This document shows positions 1 to 11,662 of a DNA stretch of 64,000 nucleotides, one piece after another; position 1 is the first letter of the stretch; the number at the start of each line of letters is the position of its first letter. Origin of the DNA: Macrophomina tecta (lineage: Eukaryota; Ascomycota; Dothideomycetes; Botryosphaeriales; Botryosphaeriaceae). Both the position numbers and the translations under genes were made by a program. Under the pieces are notes generated by a model. The model worked only from the letters and a program-made list of their open reading frames with translations. It was not told the origin of the DNA and did not search any database. The DNA lies in contig JAKSGN010000036.1 of NCBI GenBank assembly GCA_024180945.1, positions 248,001 through 312,000 of the forward strand, given 5' to 3'.

Positions 1-1535
1 CTCTGGCCCTGGGCCTTCATAGCTTGACGGAAGCGGATGTGCACCCACTCAATCACGGCCCACACGATGAATGTGGCAACTCCGGACAGCGTGATGAGAG
101 CCTCATACAGAACACCGGCATTCGAGGACTGGGACAGGAAAGCAATGCAGGCAAAGAAATTGGAGAACAGAAGAGCTGCCCACGGAACGCCGCCTTTGTT
201 GGTCTTGCCCAGGAACTTGGGTGCCATGCTGGACTGAGCCAGGTGAATGATGGTACGGGAGGACACATAAAGAGCAGAGTTGCCGGCGGAGATGACCGAG
301 ATGACAATCAGAGCGTTGATCAGATGGGCGGCCACTCCGATGTTGGCATCGGTCATGGAAATAGTTAGCGGGGATGACGCAGTCTTGGAGCCCTTTCCGA
401 TGAGACGCGAGTCGGTGTACGGAATGAGGATACCGATGAAGAACATCATGCCGATGTAGAAAATGAGAATACGCCAGAAGACCTGGTTGATGGCGCGCGG
501 CACGGCCTTACGAGGGTTGGCGGATTCACCGGCCGTGATGCCAACCCTGACAGATGTCAGTCCGCATGGTTCGTCCTCAGTGATGGAATAATACTTACAT
601 CTCTGTTCCGGCATAGAGCGTACCGGCAATGACAAAGGTCCTTGCCACACCGTTGATGCCATCGGCAAAGGCTCCCGGATCATGCCAGTACTTGAACCCA
701 ATCTTCTGGGGGCCAATGCCACCAGAAGTGATGCAGATTGCCAAGATGAAGAAGACGGAAATTGAGATAACCTTGATCCTGCACAGGGTTAGTGGGACCG
801 CCAGCTCTCGAAGCGGCCAGAAGCTTACAGAGACAGCCAGTATTCAACTTCACCGTATGCCAGGACACCAAGCATACTGAGAGAGATGAACAGAGCCCAG
901 AAGATCAGGATCCACGCCCACTGGGGCACGACATCCGTCCAGTACATGACAACCAGTGAAATGGCATTATACTCGTTCGCCAGGACCTTGGCTGCGTCAG
1001 CGCATGGGCCAAACAAAGGGCTATCAGGCGGCTCACCGTCACCCAGAGATACCAATAGGCCCAGCCCAGTGCGAATGAAAGAGCGGGATCGATGAAGCGG
1101 CCTGCATAATCAGTAAAGGAGCCCGTTACAGGAATCAGAGTCGCCAATTCTCCGAGGGATTGCCTGTGGAGACGGTCAGCGGAGTCGTTCCCCATGGGGA
1201 ATGATTCTCTTACATAACGAAAAAGACGATAATGCCGACCAGCGAGAAGCTGATGAGGACGCCTCCAGGACCGGCGAGACGAAGGGCATTTCCAGAACCA
1301 ACAAGAAGACCAGGGCCGATGATGCCTTTGGGCGAAGGTCAGCGTGCTGAGGGCTGCTGCGGATGGCTGGATGTGGGAGATTCTCACCTCCGATGGCGAT
1401 CATCTGCAAGTGCCTGGACTTGAGCTTGCGCTTGAGGGGCGAGGAGTCGGCATCGCCAGCGTGCTCGTCGGAGCGCACCTCCGAGTCCACGAAGAACTGG
1501 TCGTTCCTCTTCCGCGCGTCATCGTAATCGGCCAT
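1..1535 (-). CDS. Amino-acid permease (APC superfamily, YAT type), 3' end beyond window
   Basis: Plasma-membrane amino-acid/proton symporter, substrate not predictable. Six exons fit consensus splicing with consistent phase: 1535-1388, 1325-1214, 1163-1037, 986-829, 778-599 and 546-1; introns are 50-62 bp. The ATG at 1535 opens a charged cytoplasmic N-terminus, followed by the family hallmarks IGGIIGPGLLVGSGNAL in TM1, QSLGELATLIPVTGSF in TM3, ALGWAYWYLW, and later GESANPRKAVPRAI and SAGNSALYVSSR. These are the conserved blocks of fungal YAT permeases (Gap1/Lyp1/Can1 group). About 436 residues are visible; such permeases usually have 500-600, so the last transmembrane segments and the C-terminal tail lie left of base 1. 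The reading is intact, with no stops once the introns are removed. Confidence 0.93.
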
Positions 1536-2804
1536 GTTTGCCAGCAGTGTCGTCAAAGCTGGGGGGGATGAAGGGGCAGCGGTCGCTGAGGCGTCTTCGA
1601 GAAGGGCCGCGCGAAGGGCCTATTAAAAAGCCTGACTTTGCCCAACGAGCAGACAAATGATGTTACCTCAGCGCGCTGTTTCTGGGCACTTGGCAGAAGC
1701 CCACCCAGGTCGCGCAAAAGAGGCGGCGATAGCGCAATGGCGTGCTCGCCGCCGCCCTTGGCAGCAAACCATACCAAGCGCGTCAAGCTTCCTCGCTCTT
1801 TTCTTGAACGCAGGTAGGGCTGACTCTGCCGCCTGTCGGCCCCCAGCACGCCATCGGCTTTTGAGTTGATGGACGCAGTGGTCGGCTCTCGTCTCGAAAG
1901 TCATGCGGGGGCCTGGAACATTTCTGCTGTTTCTTGGCTGTGCGCGCTGCCCGACCCCCCACAGCGGCGGCACTGCGGCCTGGGGCACCCGCGTCCCCCC
2001 TGGGGTCGCTTGAGAGGCTGGATTCGAGGCCGCCTTTACCGTGTGCGCAGCCCCCTGTTCGCCGCCGATGACGCCCGGGGATGCTTGGCAGGTCTTTGTC
2101 TGGGCGGAAAGCATATCTTCTAGAAACGCAGGGCTTGGCTGCTGCACCTGCACTGCACAGGGCGTGGCCGTCGGCCCCGAATCGTAAGAAAAACGATAAG
2201 ATGATCAAGGCTTTCCCCATCCGTTTCTCCGTTCTCGCTCAAGCGCTAGGCCGATACGAGCATTGCTTTACTCCAGGAGAGCCTTTTCCGCGCGAGGGCT
2301 CTGGATCATATGTCGTGAGCGAGGGTCGTATTTCAGCGTCAGCGAATGAGCGGATCGTCAGGTGGCCGCACAGCGCGAGGTGCGGCGCATCTGGAGCAGC
2401 GATGACAGTGACTGCCAGGATGAGATTTGCTCCCAACGAAACCGCGCTTGCATATCAAAGCGGGTGGGAAGTCGTATCTGTTCCCCTGGATGATGAGTAT
2501 GGCACAAGTTATCCGGGATGATTTGTGGAAGTACTCGGAGTACAATTTACTATACATATCCACAGTTCTTGGAGCAGAATGTATGTAGATTGTTAAAACC
2601 TAATACTGCCCTGGGTAGACGGTATACTCGTGACTTGACTGTTGCGTCTCTCATGCAGCGCATGTGCAGGCTGCTATATTGCTCAGTTCAGGTGCGCATG
2701 TTGTATTACCCCGAATCTGAAGACACATGTTTGGCTCAAGACCGCAATGGAGTAAGGGTGGCGAAAAGACAGAGCCCTGAGCATTGCCCATACCATTACC
2801 CACT
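1536..2804. other. Intergenic, 5' side of permease
   Basis: No reading frame here has family motifs or codon bias like the neighbouring genes. It should hold the permease promoter and 5' UTR on the right-to-left strand and the 3' UTR of the membrane-protein gene. I see no RNA gene or repeat. Confidence 0.6.
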
Positions 2805-4730
2805 TCACACTCCATTGCAGTGGTCCTCAAGGAGCGAGCGTGATGATTGATTGCACCCGTCGCAGTTGGCCCTAGTCTCTTCGTCGCGTGCCGGGGTACT
2901 TGACTCTAGTACGAACGGACTCTCTCTCCGGACCTCCTCTCGGAATCTCTGGCGGATGTGTCGCGAATACCACCATCCGATGTAGCAGCAGAGACCCATG
3001 AATCCGGTAGCGACCGAGCCCATAACGATCCAGTTACTGCTAGAGTTTCTCTGTTCTCGCGTGTCCGATGCAACATTGATCTTGCCCTGGTGTATGTCTG
3101 GTGTCCAGGACGACGCATTCACGTAACATATGCAGTTCCGAAAGACGCCCACAATTTGCATGAGCGTTCCCCCGGCAGCAGCCACAAGCGAGCAAAACAT
3201 CAGGACTGACTTCAGCGCAAATGTCACCCAGTACCCAGGGCGAATTCTGGCTGATACCGGCTTTCGACCAGCATTGTGCTGCATGCTGGTCTCGATAACT
3301 GCTATACTCGCGAGCATGATCTGTGACGACGCATAAATCATGAATGTTAGGGACCGGCATCCCCATCCGACAGGTGGCGTCTCGTACGCGACAACAGCAC
3401 CCGCCAATGCAGGAAGCGAGATGAGGCTGAACGCCGGCAGGAGGATGAAGAGAATCCACTGCCAACACTGGACGTCGAAGTGTTGCTTGCATTCAAGGCT
3501 TTCGTTCCACTTTGTGGAAGACTTGATCCACCGCATTTTGTTTTGGCCCCGGTTCCACATGTAGACGGGCTGGTAAGGGCCGTCGTAGGCATTCCCCCAT
3601 CCCGTCCACTTGGCGTACCACTTCTTTGGCGTTCGGGGCACGGGTTTGCCGACGACAGCAGCTGCAGTACTTGGATTGTTACTGGCGAGAAGACAGCCGG
3701 CAACAATGGCGACATGAGGGATGATCATCCATTCAACGCCAAAAGCCAAGGATATTGCGGCGTCTTGATCGCTTGGGTCGTTCAGCAGATCGAGGATCGT
3801 GTACACAAACGCTCCCAGATAGAACAGCACAGGCGCTCCTGCGATTGATCCAAACCCCATCTGCGAGTCCATCATGTCTCGCAATTTTTCCAGTCGCCGA
3901 TCCTGCTCTGCATGTCGAAGCTCTTCGGTGAGTTCCCGAAATGGCTCGAGCTTTGGAAGGCGGTCCGTATGATGCTGTGAGCTACCTGCCGTTTCGGCGG
4001 ATACATCCCTCGTCGCTTTGACCACCAAATGATGGTCGGTATCACGGGGCAACGTACGGGAAGGTACGCTGGTATCTGCTACGACCGCTGGATGTGAATT
4101 TTGGAGCCGAAGATTGCCGCACACAACAATAAGCAAAAACTGAAGAGAATATTCTTTCTCCTCCCGTCCTCTCTCGTCCCTTCCGAGCCAGCCCAAGACG
4201 CGGATATCAAGAAGACCCTCGTACAGCCCTGAAACCATCATAGGTGCGGCGCCAATGATTATGGTCGCTATCCAAATCATTGTATCCACGAGCAGCAAAG
4301 CCACAGCCCACGGTTGCATGAGCAAAGAAGCCAGGATATGTTGCCATTTTGAATAAGGACTGCGGGTGAAGTCGAAGTCGACATGCTTCATTCGAGGAAT
4401 GGTCATGCTGAAGATGACGGACGGCAAGATGAATTGTATGAGAGGCGCCACCCATTGTCCGGGCTTCTTCGCTTGTGATAGGCCGATACCACTGCAATTA
4501 TTCTTGCAGAATCCGTAACTGACGTAAGCGTTTGGGGCTGGTGCCTTCGAGGCATCGTACGATTGCCCACAATTTAGCGGGCCTTGGACGGGATCCGCAA
4601 AGGCGGATTGATCTTGTGCGAGCTCGCAGCATGTTTTTTGGTCGTACGCGAGCGTCCCCTCTCCTAGGAGAAGAAAGACTGGTAATAGTGATTGTAGACT
4701 CTGGTAAAGAAAGCGTCGAAGCTCCGTCAT
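2805..4730 (-). CDS. Uncharacterised fungal polytopic membrane protein with cysteine-rich N-terminal ectodomain
   Basis: Single-exon gene of 641 residues. The ATG at 4730 is chosen because it starts a clear signal peptide (residues 1-28, ending near GEGTLA); the frame stays open upstream but without another ATG. A short luminal segment with CC, C, C and C residues (about 29-85) follows, then some eight to ten hydrophobic helices arranged in two blocks separated by a charged cytoplasmic loop (HAEQDRRLEKLRDMMDS). Towards the C-terminus a further helix and a basic segment (RHIRQRFREEVRRE) end in a polar tail. I do not recognise a named family. Similar proteins annotated only as integral membrane proteins are common in filamentous ascomycetes. 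The function is unknown. Confidence 0.75.
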   Translation of the reverse strand: MTELRRFLYQSLQSLLPVFLLLGEGTLAYDQKTCCELAQDQSAFADPVQGPLNCGQSYDASKAPAPNAYVSYGFCKNNCSGIGLSQAKKPGQWVAPLIQFILPSVIFSMTIPRMKHVDFDFTRSPYSKWQHILASLLMQPWAVALLLVDTMIWIATIIIGAAPMMVSGLYEGLLDIRVLGWLGRDERGREEKEYSLQFLLIVVCGNLRLQNSHPAVVADTSVPSRTLPRDTDHHLVVKATRDVSAETAGSSQHHTDRLPKLEPFRELTEELRHAEQDRRLEKLRDMMDSQMGFGSIAGAPVLFYLGAFVYTILDLLNDPSDQDAAISLAFGVEWMIIPHVAIVAGCLLASNNPSTAAAVVGKPVPRTPKKWYAKWTGWGNAYDGPYQPVYMWNRGQNKMRWIKSSTKWNESLECKQHFDVQCWQWILFILLPAFSLISLPALAGAVVAYETPPVGWGCRSLTFMIYASSQIMLASIAVIETSMQHNAGRKPVSARIRPGYWVTFALKSVLMFCSLVAAAGGTLMQIVGVFRNCICYVNASSWTPDIHQGKINVASDTREQRNSSSNWIVMGSVATGFMGLCCYIGWWYSRHIRQRFREEVRRESPFVLESSTPARDEETRANCDGCNQSSRSLLEDHCNGV

Positions 4731-6599
4731 TTTTTCTGAATGGATTGCACTGCTAAGAAGCGTGTAGACTGAGGGGAAGAAAATTGGAGTTGGCAGCTGG
4801 CTCACTGTAAGCTCGGATATTTGCAGTGAATCTCCGGTCACAGGATGGCAAAGCGGACACATCGCCGAAAGCAGCAACCTCTGAATGAGGTGAAGTGACG
4901 ACAATTAAATATCTCGCATACCATTGGATGCAGCTGACGAGATGGTACCATTCCGTATCTTGGACTTATTTCGAGACTGTTTCACTACAACTTTTCTTCC
5001 CTGAGGCTGAGTATATAAGATCATGGCATTTTCTTATCTATAGCCAACACCATTCTGCCTCGTTTTGTGGTCCTTGGCAGGTTTCGTGGCTTGCACGTCA
5101 GCTTCCTTTACGAGCCACATCTTCTCATAGGATGCCATCCCCGGCAGAAGTTACCCTCTTGGCTGTAAGACAAGCATTAGATATGCCTAGTCTCTCAACT
5201 GCGCGGGTTGAGTTTGAGTGTAGGCTGCCAACGTGGGCACATGATATAAGGAGTGGGGGCATCTTCGGCTAGCGCATGGCGCAGCTGTTTCTTAGAAGAA
5301 CAGAATCGTCAAAGACCTTCATGGTTCCCTTACGTCCGTTAAAGCCGAGCGGCTTGAGGGTCCTGACGAAAGCTATATGCGTAGAATTGTGTGACTCTGG
5401 GCCAATGTGCCGCACGGAACCAATACAAATTGCGTCACGATGCTCTCAAGCCTTGTCTTTGATGGCACGAGAGAAATTTTCCAATATACGCAAATGGCCG
5501 TCGTTCGTACCACATTTGAACTTGGCTTCACTGCTGAGCCGCTGTCGCAGCTGCCTGGCTGTCGCACGGATACTAGGTGCGGGTACGGCACTGCGGTAAG
5601 CTTATCAGCGCGGTTGGGAGACAATAAATGTCTGAGGCTGACTTCTCGCGCCTGTTGGAATCGAGCAGGCGAAATCAGGGAGCTGTGGCAGCGGCGGTTC
5701 GTGCATGGTGAATCTAGCACGTCAGGAAGACTCCGGATTTGCTTGTGAAATAGCTGTTGCGACCTGAGCTGAAAGGCTTGTGACCGAGGGCAGCGCAGGC
5801 GCAATGCGGACACTAGCTCGAGCTCTGATGCAAATGTTATTCTCTGTAGTGTTCCAATACTACCTGGACTCGACCTCAAGGCTGGGCCGACTTGGTCCCT
5901 GTGGAAACCAGGCAAAATGTAGACATATCCAGCATTGAAGCAGTAATTTCTTCGTGTTTCTAGCAAGTGCATAAGGCTAGCGAGTCTACACTTCTCAGTC
6001 GCAACCTAGTGCGATTTTAGAGCTTTCAAGCAAGCCATAAAGCTACTTTAGGGCTTGGTGATTGTGGCTGCTTATGGAGTGACCAGTAGCGCAGGATTAC
6101 ACTCCTCTATTGCCGTCAATCGGACCGCCCCCGAGACACGGGCGTTATTTTATGTTTGGGCTGTGCAGTAAGATTAGAAAAGGCCAGCATGTCCGAATGC
6201 ATGTCTTCTCTGCTGCCTCAGCTAAAAATAGGCACTTTCCGTGACTTCTTAGATGATGAATACAACCGGGGTTCTCCTGACTCGTCGACCTGCCGTGTGA
6301 GATCCATACTATTCAGCTGCGTACTATGCGGATGCCCTTGATTCGGTGATTGACTTGTTCCATCCAGGACAAAGGAGGTGGTGTAGTCGTGGCTGCGGTC
6401 TCCAAGTTCGGAGATCCGGCTGTCATTCGAGTAGTCAGGCCGAGCAGTGTTGGGCAGCGGCTGTGGTTCGAGGCCTGGCGTCAGATCGGGAGTGTCCAGC
6501 TGAAAAGCATGGTGAATCAGCCACCAATGCGCATTCGTGCACACTCGCCGCATGGCGGTTCAGCCAGCCTGTTCAGCGCCACATCAATGCGTCGTCCAC
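4731..6599. other. Non-coding or decayed stretch
   Basis: No intact gene is visible. Frames up to 199 codons exist, for example 5373-5972 on the minus strand, but they lack domain motifs and rely on non-ATG starts. The area adjoins the HET relic and is probably degraded accessory DNA. Confidence 0.5.
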
Positions 6600-6995
6600 C
6601 CGTTGCTGCTGGGAGACACTGCCAAGGGTTATCTCTCTGCATGACAATCGGAATCATCGCATGAGGGCGTGACGAGGTACGTGGATGCTTTGACAATATC
6701 CATAATGTTCATGCGCAACATCTTTTGAGGCCCACCGTCATCCTGGACGGTGCATAGGCGGTCGACCCGAAGATATCGGACACCGAGCTTGATGCAGGCA
6801 GCCATTGCATCCTTTCTTGTCCTCGATATCTGGCGTAAGTGAAGAATCTTAGGCAAATTCCATTGCCCGTCGTCTTGGTGAGGCCGGTTTGCTTAGTTCG
6901 TCGCGGCTCTTACACGTAACTTAAGACAATGTGACGGCAATGCTCCGGACTATCGACCAAATATTCTCGCGCAATATTCACAATCAAAGATCTCC
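6600..6995 (-). pseudogene. HET-domain (heterokaryon incompatibility) gene relic
   Basis: Two adjacent reading frames on the minus strand together carry the first half of a HET domain (PF06985 family). About 6990-6912 reads SLIVNIAREYLVDSPEHCRH followed by IVLSYV, matching the usual 'CRYVALSYVWG' block, but a stop replaces the expected WG. In another frame, 6871-6629 reads QWNLPKILHL, KDAMAACIKLGVRYLRVDRL and CTVQDDGG, matching 'LPKTxxDAMxxCxxLGxRYLWVDxLCIxQDD'. The remaining half of the domain and a start codon cannot be found. HET proteins trigger programmed cell death after fusion of incompatible hyphae; this copy cannot make one. Confidence 0.72.
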
Positions 6996-7589
6996 TAGAT
7001 AGAATGGCATCTTGGTCGCGACGCCTGCGCCTGCCAGAACATTTCTGGTCTTTGTTAATCTTTTTCCACCGCGCCAGTTGGCCAGTTCCAAACTTAAGTA
7101 GACTCGGTGCGAAAAGGTGTGTGCTGGTAGAGACATCTGCCTTCCTGCAGAATTGCATCTTACTTTGCAAACTTTGAAGCCGTGTGTACACTAAGGATCG
7201 AGCCTGTTGGTCATCTATGTATGCAACCGCGAAACTGGCAAGAGCCTTGATCGAGGGCTTCACCGACTACGGCAACTTGTTCAGCGCGAGCAGCGCCAGA
7301 TCACCTGGACGAGTTTGAGTGGGAGCTCGTCGGTGACTGTTGTCTGCATGGGAAGACGAGTTCCGGTGTGGTAGATGCGCTCTTGAAAGGATCACAAGCC
7401 GAGCTTTTTCACCTCACTTGATGCAGTATTGGCAGCTTATCAGCATTATCCTCATCCTTGGCGGCATTGCTTCATGGCCAGTCTTCTTCGAATATGAATT
7501 GGAATGTCATGATGTGGACTTCAAAGTCTGGCCATTGGGCTCATTCTATCATACGTCATAAGCCTATATACAATATCGATGCAAGCTCA
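6996..7589. other. Intergenic, no gene seen
   Basis: Sequence between the HET relic and the oxidoreductase stop codon. No motif-bearing frame, RNA gene or repeat is recognised. It includes the 3' UTR of the oxidoreductase on the minus strand. Confidence 0.5.
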
Positions 7590-8726
7590 TCACAACTTAC
7601 TGCTCTCCCCCTCCTTTGAAATCTCGATGACCAGTTTGCCGAACTGGTTTCCCTTCTTCATATCCTCGAATAACCCGTCAATGGCCTCGATATTGTCGAT
7701 TCCAGACACAACTCGCGAAATGACCGGCTTGAGGTTTTTCTCGTTGACAAACTCCACCATCTGCTTGAACTCAAGGCGAGAACCCATCGTTGAGCCCTTC
7801 AGATCAATGTTCTTCAGAACGGCGGTCATGAGGAAAGGCATCTTGGGGCCGAGGGTCATGCCGTAGGAAACGATAACACCGCCGTTCTATCATCTCAGTC
7901 AGCGCCTTGTCCGCCTCAACAGCGGATCCAGCAGACTCACCTTCAGCAGCTTCGCCCCCTTTTCGACGACATCGCCACCCGCGCCATCAATAATCGCATC
8001 CAACTTGCCACCTCCACCAATCAGCCCCTCCAGCTTCTTCTCCCACCCCTCTTCCTTGTAGCTCACGCCGCCGGCCGCGCCCAACTTCTTCGCCGCCTCA
8101 ATCTTCTCCGCACTCCCACTCGTCACCCACACCCTCGCGCCCTTCGCGCTCGCAAACAGCAAGGCCATCAGCGCCACGCCGCCGCCAATCCCCGTCACCA
8201 GCACGTTCCGGCCGGGCGCCGCGTTCTCGCTCTTGGTGACGACCGCCCTCCACGCCGTCAGCCCGGTCAGCGGCAGCGCCGCGCTCTCGACGGCGCTCAG
8301 GTGCGCCGGCGCCTCCTCGACCTCGCTCGCCTCGACCACGATCTCCTCGCTCAGCGTGCCGACCGGGCTGGCCTTGGTGCCGCCGAGGATGGCGTAGTCG
8401 GCCTCCGGGCCGGCCGGGTCGTCCTTCCAGCCCGTGCCCGGGCTGACGATGACGCGCTTGCCGAGCCACTGCTTTGCGGACGGGTCGGCGCCCGTGGCGG
8501 TGACGACGCCGGCGCCGTCGGCGAGGAGGGGGACGCCGAAGGTCGTGCCCGGGTAGAGGTGCTGGCGGATGAAGAGGTCGCGGTGGTTGAGGGCGGCGGC
8601 GGCGATGCGGATGGTGAGGTGGGTTGGGGAGGTTGGGGTCTGTGGGGGAAGGGAGAGTCGTTCGAGCGGGTAGTAGACTTGGCCGGGCTTGCCGTCGACT
8701 TTGCGGATTGCGATGGCGGTCGGCAT
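7590..8726 (-). CDS. MDR-family alcohol dehydrogenase / quinone oxidoreductase
   Basis: Two exons (8726-7941 and 7886-7590) give 360 residues; the 54-bp intron fits GTGAGT..ATAG and keeps phase. The ATG at 8726 begins MPTAIAIRK, the normal start of this family. The N-terminal GroES-like catalytic domain includes AALNHRDLFIRQ and the segment around GVPLLADGAGVV. The Rossmann domain has the NAD(P)-binding motif as VTGIGGGVALMAL. The zinc-ligand cysteines of classical ADHs are absent, so a zinc-independent quinone-oxidoreductase-like reduction is more likely than ethanol oxidation. It is cytosolic by default since no targeting signal is seen. The substrate is unknown. A GC-rich stretch spans exon 1. 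Confidence 0.9.
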
Positions 8727-9162
8727 GGTGAGGTGATGATGTCTGGGTCGCGATTTGCGCGGGCGGTTTTTGCGGGGTGGAGGGATTGCTGGCTGTGAAA
8801 GCCCCGGGGGGGAAGGCCGGCGTGGTGTTTGAGGGTCGGTGGGCGGGTTTATGGGGTGAGGAGTGGAATTGATTACTCGACGCTGATTAATGGCCCTCGG
8901 CGGGAGGGAAGGGGAAATGTTCTGTGTGGAGGGGCAGCGTTCGTCATTCCCGAACCCCACATACTGATGGCTTGCTGGTGCCGGCCTGCTGCCGAGGTAA
9001 AAAGCGTCATAGCTCGATAAGCTGCACCTGCACCTGCAGCATGCCAGATCTGGTAAAGAGCTCCGACCTCTGTAAAAGACTAGCCAATACGCAAACGCGC
9101 ATCCACTGTCGGTGGTTTGGACGGAAATTTATTGACTCTATGCTACCAACTATCACGCCTCC
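8727..9162. other. Intergenic between oxidoreductase and thioesterase
   Basis: Promoter and 5' UTR of the oxidoreductase and 3' UTR of the downstream-facing thioesterase gene, both minus strand. Nothing else is seen. Confidence 0.6.
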
Positions 9163-10131
9163 CTACAGCTCCCAATCGCCAAGAACCTTCTCAAAAATGG
9201 ATTTCTTGGTGACGGGGCTGAAATATTCCTTGAACGTTTCCTCCAAGACCTCCTCCTTGAGATGCATGTGCTCGCCGGTAATGTTCTTGAAGACCAAGGC
9301 TCCCTTCTCGTCAAGCTTCTTCAAGCCAATCCAGTCCTCCTTGTAGATCTTCCTCTCCCGGAGTGGCGTCACTTCCTCCGACGTCGCATTTACTTCTGCG
9401 AACCAGCCAGTCTCCTTGGGAATCACCGTGGTGTCCTCCGTAAAGACGTACATGACAAAGTTCTCCAAGCTGGCCAGGTTCTTCTTGTATGTCTCGTTCT
9501 TTAGCTCGCGCTCGTTGTTGATGTCCGCCAGGTAGTTCGAGTGCTCAAGGTACTTGTCCGATCCCAGCCCGGTTGTCTCGTTGACCTCGCGGTAGTACTG
9601 TGCGGGTACAACGCGGTTCTGCACGAACGAACTCCAGGCACTGGTCCTCAGCAAGCCCATGGCTCCCTTGCAGAGCCAGTCCGTCGTGCCGCATGCCTGG
9701 AACTTTGCGATGCCGTTGTGCTGGCTGCCGAAGGTCACCAGGCCACGCACGGGCGGGTTGTTGCAGCGCTCGATGTAGCCGCGCAGGAACTGGCCGCCCT
9801 GGGAGAAGCCGAGGGCGTTGATGGCGGGGGCGGTGGAGAGGATGGGGTGCGAGGCGAGGTCCTCGCAGACTTGTTCGAGCTGGACGGTGACGTTACCGAA
9901 GAAGGTGGCGGTGCGGTCGCTTCCGGCGTCGTTGGCGAGACGGACATTGTAGACGAAGGTGCCTGGGTTGACCTTTTCAGCCAGCTCGCCGACCTCTTGC
10001 AGGCCCTCAGCCAGGTAGTTGTCGCCCAGGCCGTGCCATATTACGAGCGGGAGCGGGTCGGAAGTTGTGGCCGGGTAGGCAGCCGCGGCGGAGAGGAGAG
10101 GAAGGAATGTGGAGAATGTAGTAGCGCGCAT
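9163..10131 (-). CDS. Palmitoyl-protein thioesterase (PPT1 family)
   Basis: Intronless, 322 residues, ATG at 10131. Lysosomal/vacuolar enzyme that removes thioester-linked fatty acids from S-acylated proteins during degradation. A signal peptide covers about residues 1-20. The alpha/beta-hydrolase fold shows PLVIWHGLGDN, the nucleophile motif GFSQGGQ with Ser110, the acid in TEDTTVIP (Asp233) and the catalytic histidine in GEHMHL (His288 by alignment to the 'GDHLQ' block of animal PPT1). TFGSQHNGI is another strongly conserved PPT block. The length is close to that of animal PPT1 (about 306). Several N-glycosylation sequons (NVT, NET, NAT, NIT) suit a secretory-route protein. Confidence 0.95.
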   Translation of the reverse strand: MRATTFSTFLPLLSAAAAYPATTSDPLPLVIWHGLGDNYLAEGLQEVGELAEKVNPGTFVYNVRLANDAGSDRTATFFGNVTVQLEQVCEDLASHPILSTAPAINALGFSQGGQFLRGYIERCNNPPVRGLVTFGSQHNGIAKFQACGTTDWLCKGAMGLLRTSAWSSFVQNRVVPAQYYREVNETTGLGSDKYLEHSNYLADINNERELKNETYKKNLASLENFVMYVFTEDTTVIPKETGWFAEVNATSEEVTPLRERKIYKEDWIGLKKLDEKGALVFKNITGEHMHLKEEVLEETFKEYFSPVTKKSIFEKVLGDWEL

Positions 10132-11662
10132 GGTTGGTAGCTGCCGTGTAGCTATAGTCCGAGGGGCGCACGGATAGACAACGGCGATGCGGCTGCAAAG
10201 CCGGTGCAGTGATATCGCTGTGTAAGGGTGAAGCTGTACTCTTGGAAGATGCTGGGAGGTGCTAGAGTGTGGAGATGAGAGCTGCGCGGAGTTTGGAGAC
10301 GGGGAGGTTGGAAGCTCCGAGATGACGCGCGCGAGATCCCAGTGAGGAATAGCGCGGAAGCTTATCGATTACACAACCCCCCTACCGCAATCGCGGACCC
10401 TGACTCTGCGGCAGCCATACTTGCCCGTGTCCGGGTCCACGTACGCGTCGAAGGAAAATCCTGTAAATCCGTGCGGATTCACGATTCGTATTGGGTGCTT
10501 CCGCTACCTCGGCGGCCGGTATCTCCAACGCGACTCAGGCAAGCCGAGCTGTTTTCGGGTCCTGATCCGAGAACCATTGCACGAGCTGCAGAACAACAGT
10601 TGCTCGCATTGGCACGCTATCATGAATGTACATATCTAGCATGACGTCTCCGCTATAGGAGAGGCCTTGGATCGATGTCTTCTACGAAGGATATCATCAA
10701 CTACAGTCAGTGTGCAGGCAATTGGCCATGGCCGCGTCGCGCCAGAACAGCTACTGAGCAGCCGAGTCTGCTTCTCGAAGGTTGCGTGACGGCCTTCGAA
10801 GCATCAATTCGGTGCGATAATTCGGCCAAGGCTGAAAATTTGACGGCGGTGCAGATCACCAGACGAAGGAAGGGCCAGCAGACAGACAGGGTTTGCTAGC
10901 CGCATCCTCCAGCGTTCGAGAAATAGACCACGGTGTTATTCTCGGGCGCGGTCGGGAGCTGCGGCTCTGTATTTGCTATAGGGGACGGAATAGGCGTGGC
11001 TTTGCGCCGCGGAGAAAAAAAAAAACCTGATATTAACGCAGTCGTATAGGGCGCGATGGGGAAATCGGGACGGGGAAAAATAGAGGGCGAAAATGTCGCA
11101 TCCAGCGGTGACGCGGGCCTTGGGGAGCGCATGTACGGGCGTAGTGACGTCGGGCCTACATTTTTGGCCGGGCGAGTCAGTTTTCTCTGAGCGTTCGAGG
11201 GATTCTCTCATGCGATGTCTCGGTGGGCGGTGGTGCTCGGGGCGAGGCTACGGCCGACATGGCGAGGCGCAGCCGCACAGCGCCCCTGCGACGTCTTTCC
11301 GCCCGCCAATTTTCCACGCAGCCGGCAGCGATGCCGATGCTGCAGACTCCCGCGCGCCCTGGCGTGGCTCTGCACTTCGCCCGTCGTCACCGCGATCTTC
11401 CCTCCCGCGACCAGTGGCGGAGCTAGCGCTGCATGCAGCAGCGGCGGCCGAGCGCGATCCTAAGGTGCTGCTACGGGGGCGGGGCAGTCTAGATGCTTAA
11501 AGCCGCTCTCCTACTTGTGGCGGTTCTGCCTTCCGCTCCCCGAAGCTGCATCCCAAGCCTCTTTGCTTTTATTCCCGGGCGGGCCCCAAGCAGGCACTCA
11601 ATTCCCACAGTCTCACACCCATGCTGCGCGAGCGGAGATCCTCACGGTGACAGGACGAAGCC
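10132..11662. other. Divergent intergenic region
   Basis: Lies between two genes transcribed away from each other, the thioesterase (leftwards) and the Zn2Cys6 factor (rightwards), so both promoters must be here. The right part (11100-11660) is GC-rich with a short C/T-rich tract before the ATG at 11663. No coding or RNA gene is supported. Confidence 0.6.

Noticed and set aside
5373..5972. 199-codon frame on the minus strand near the HET relic
   Set aside because: No similarity to HET C-terminal regions or other families that I can see.
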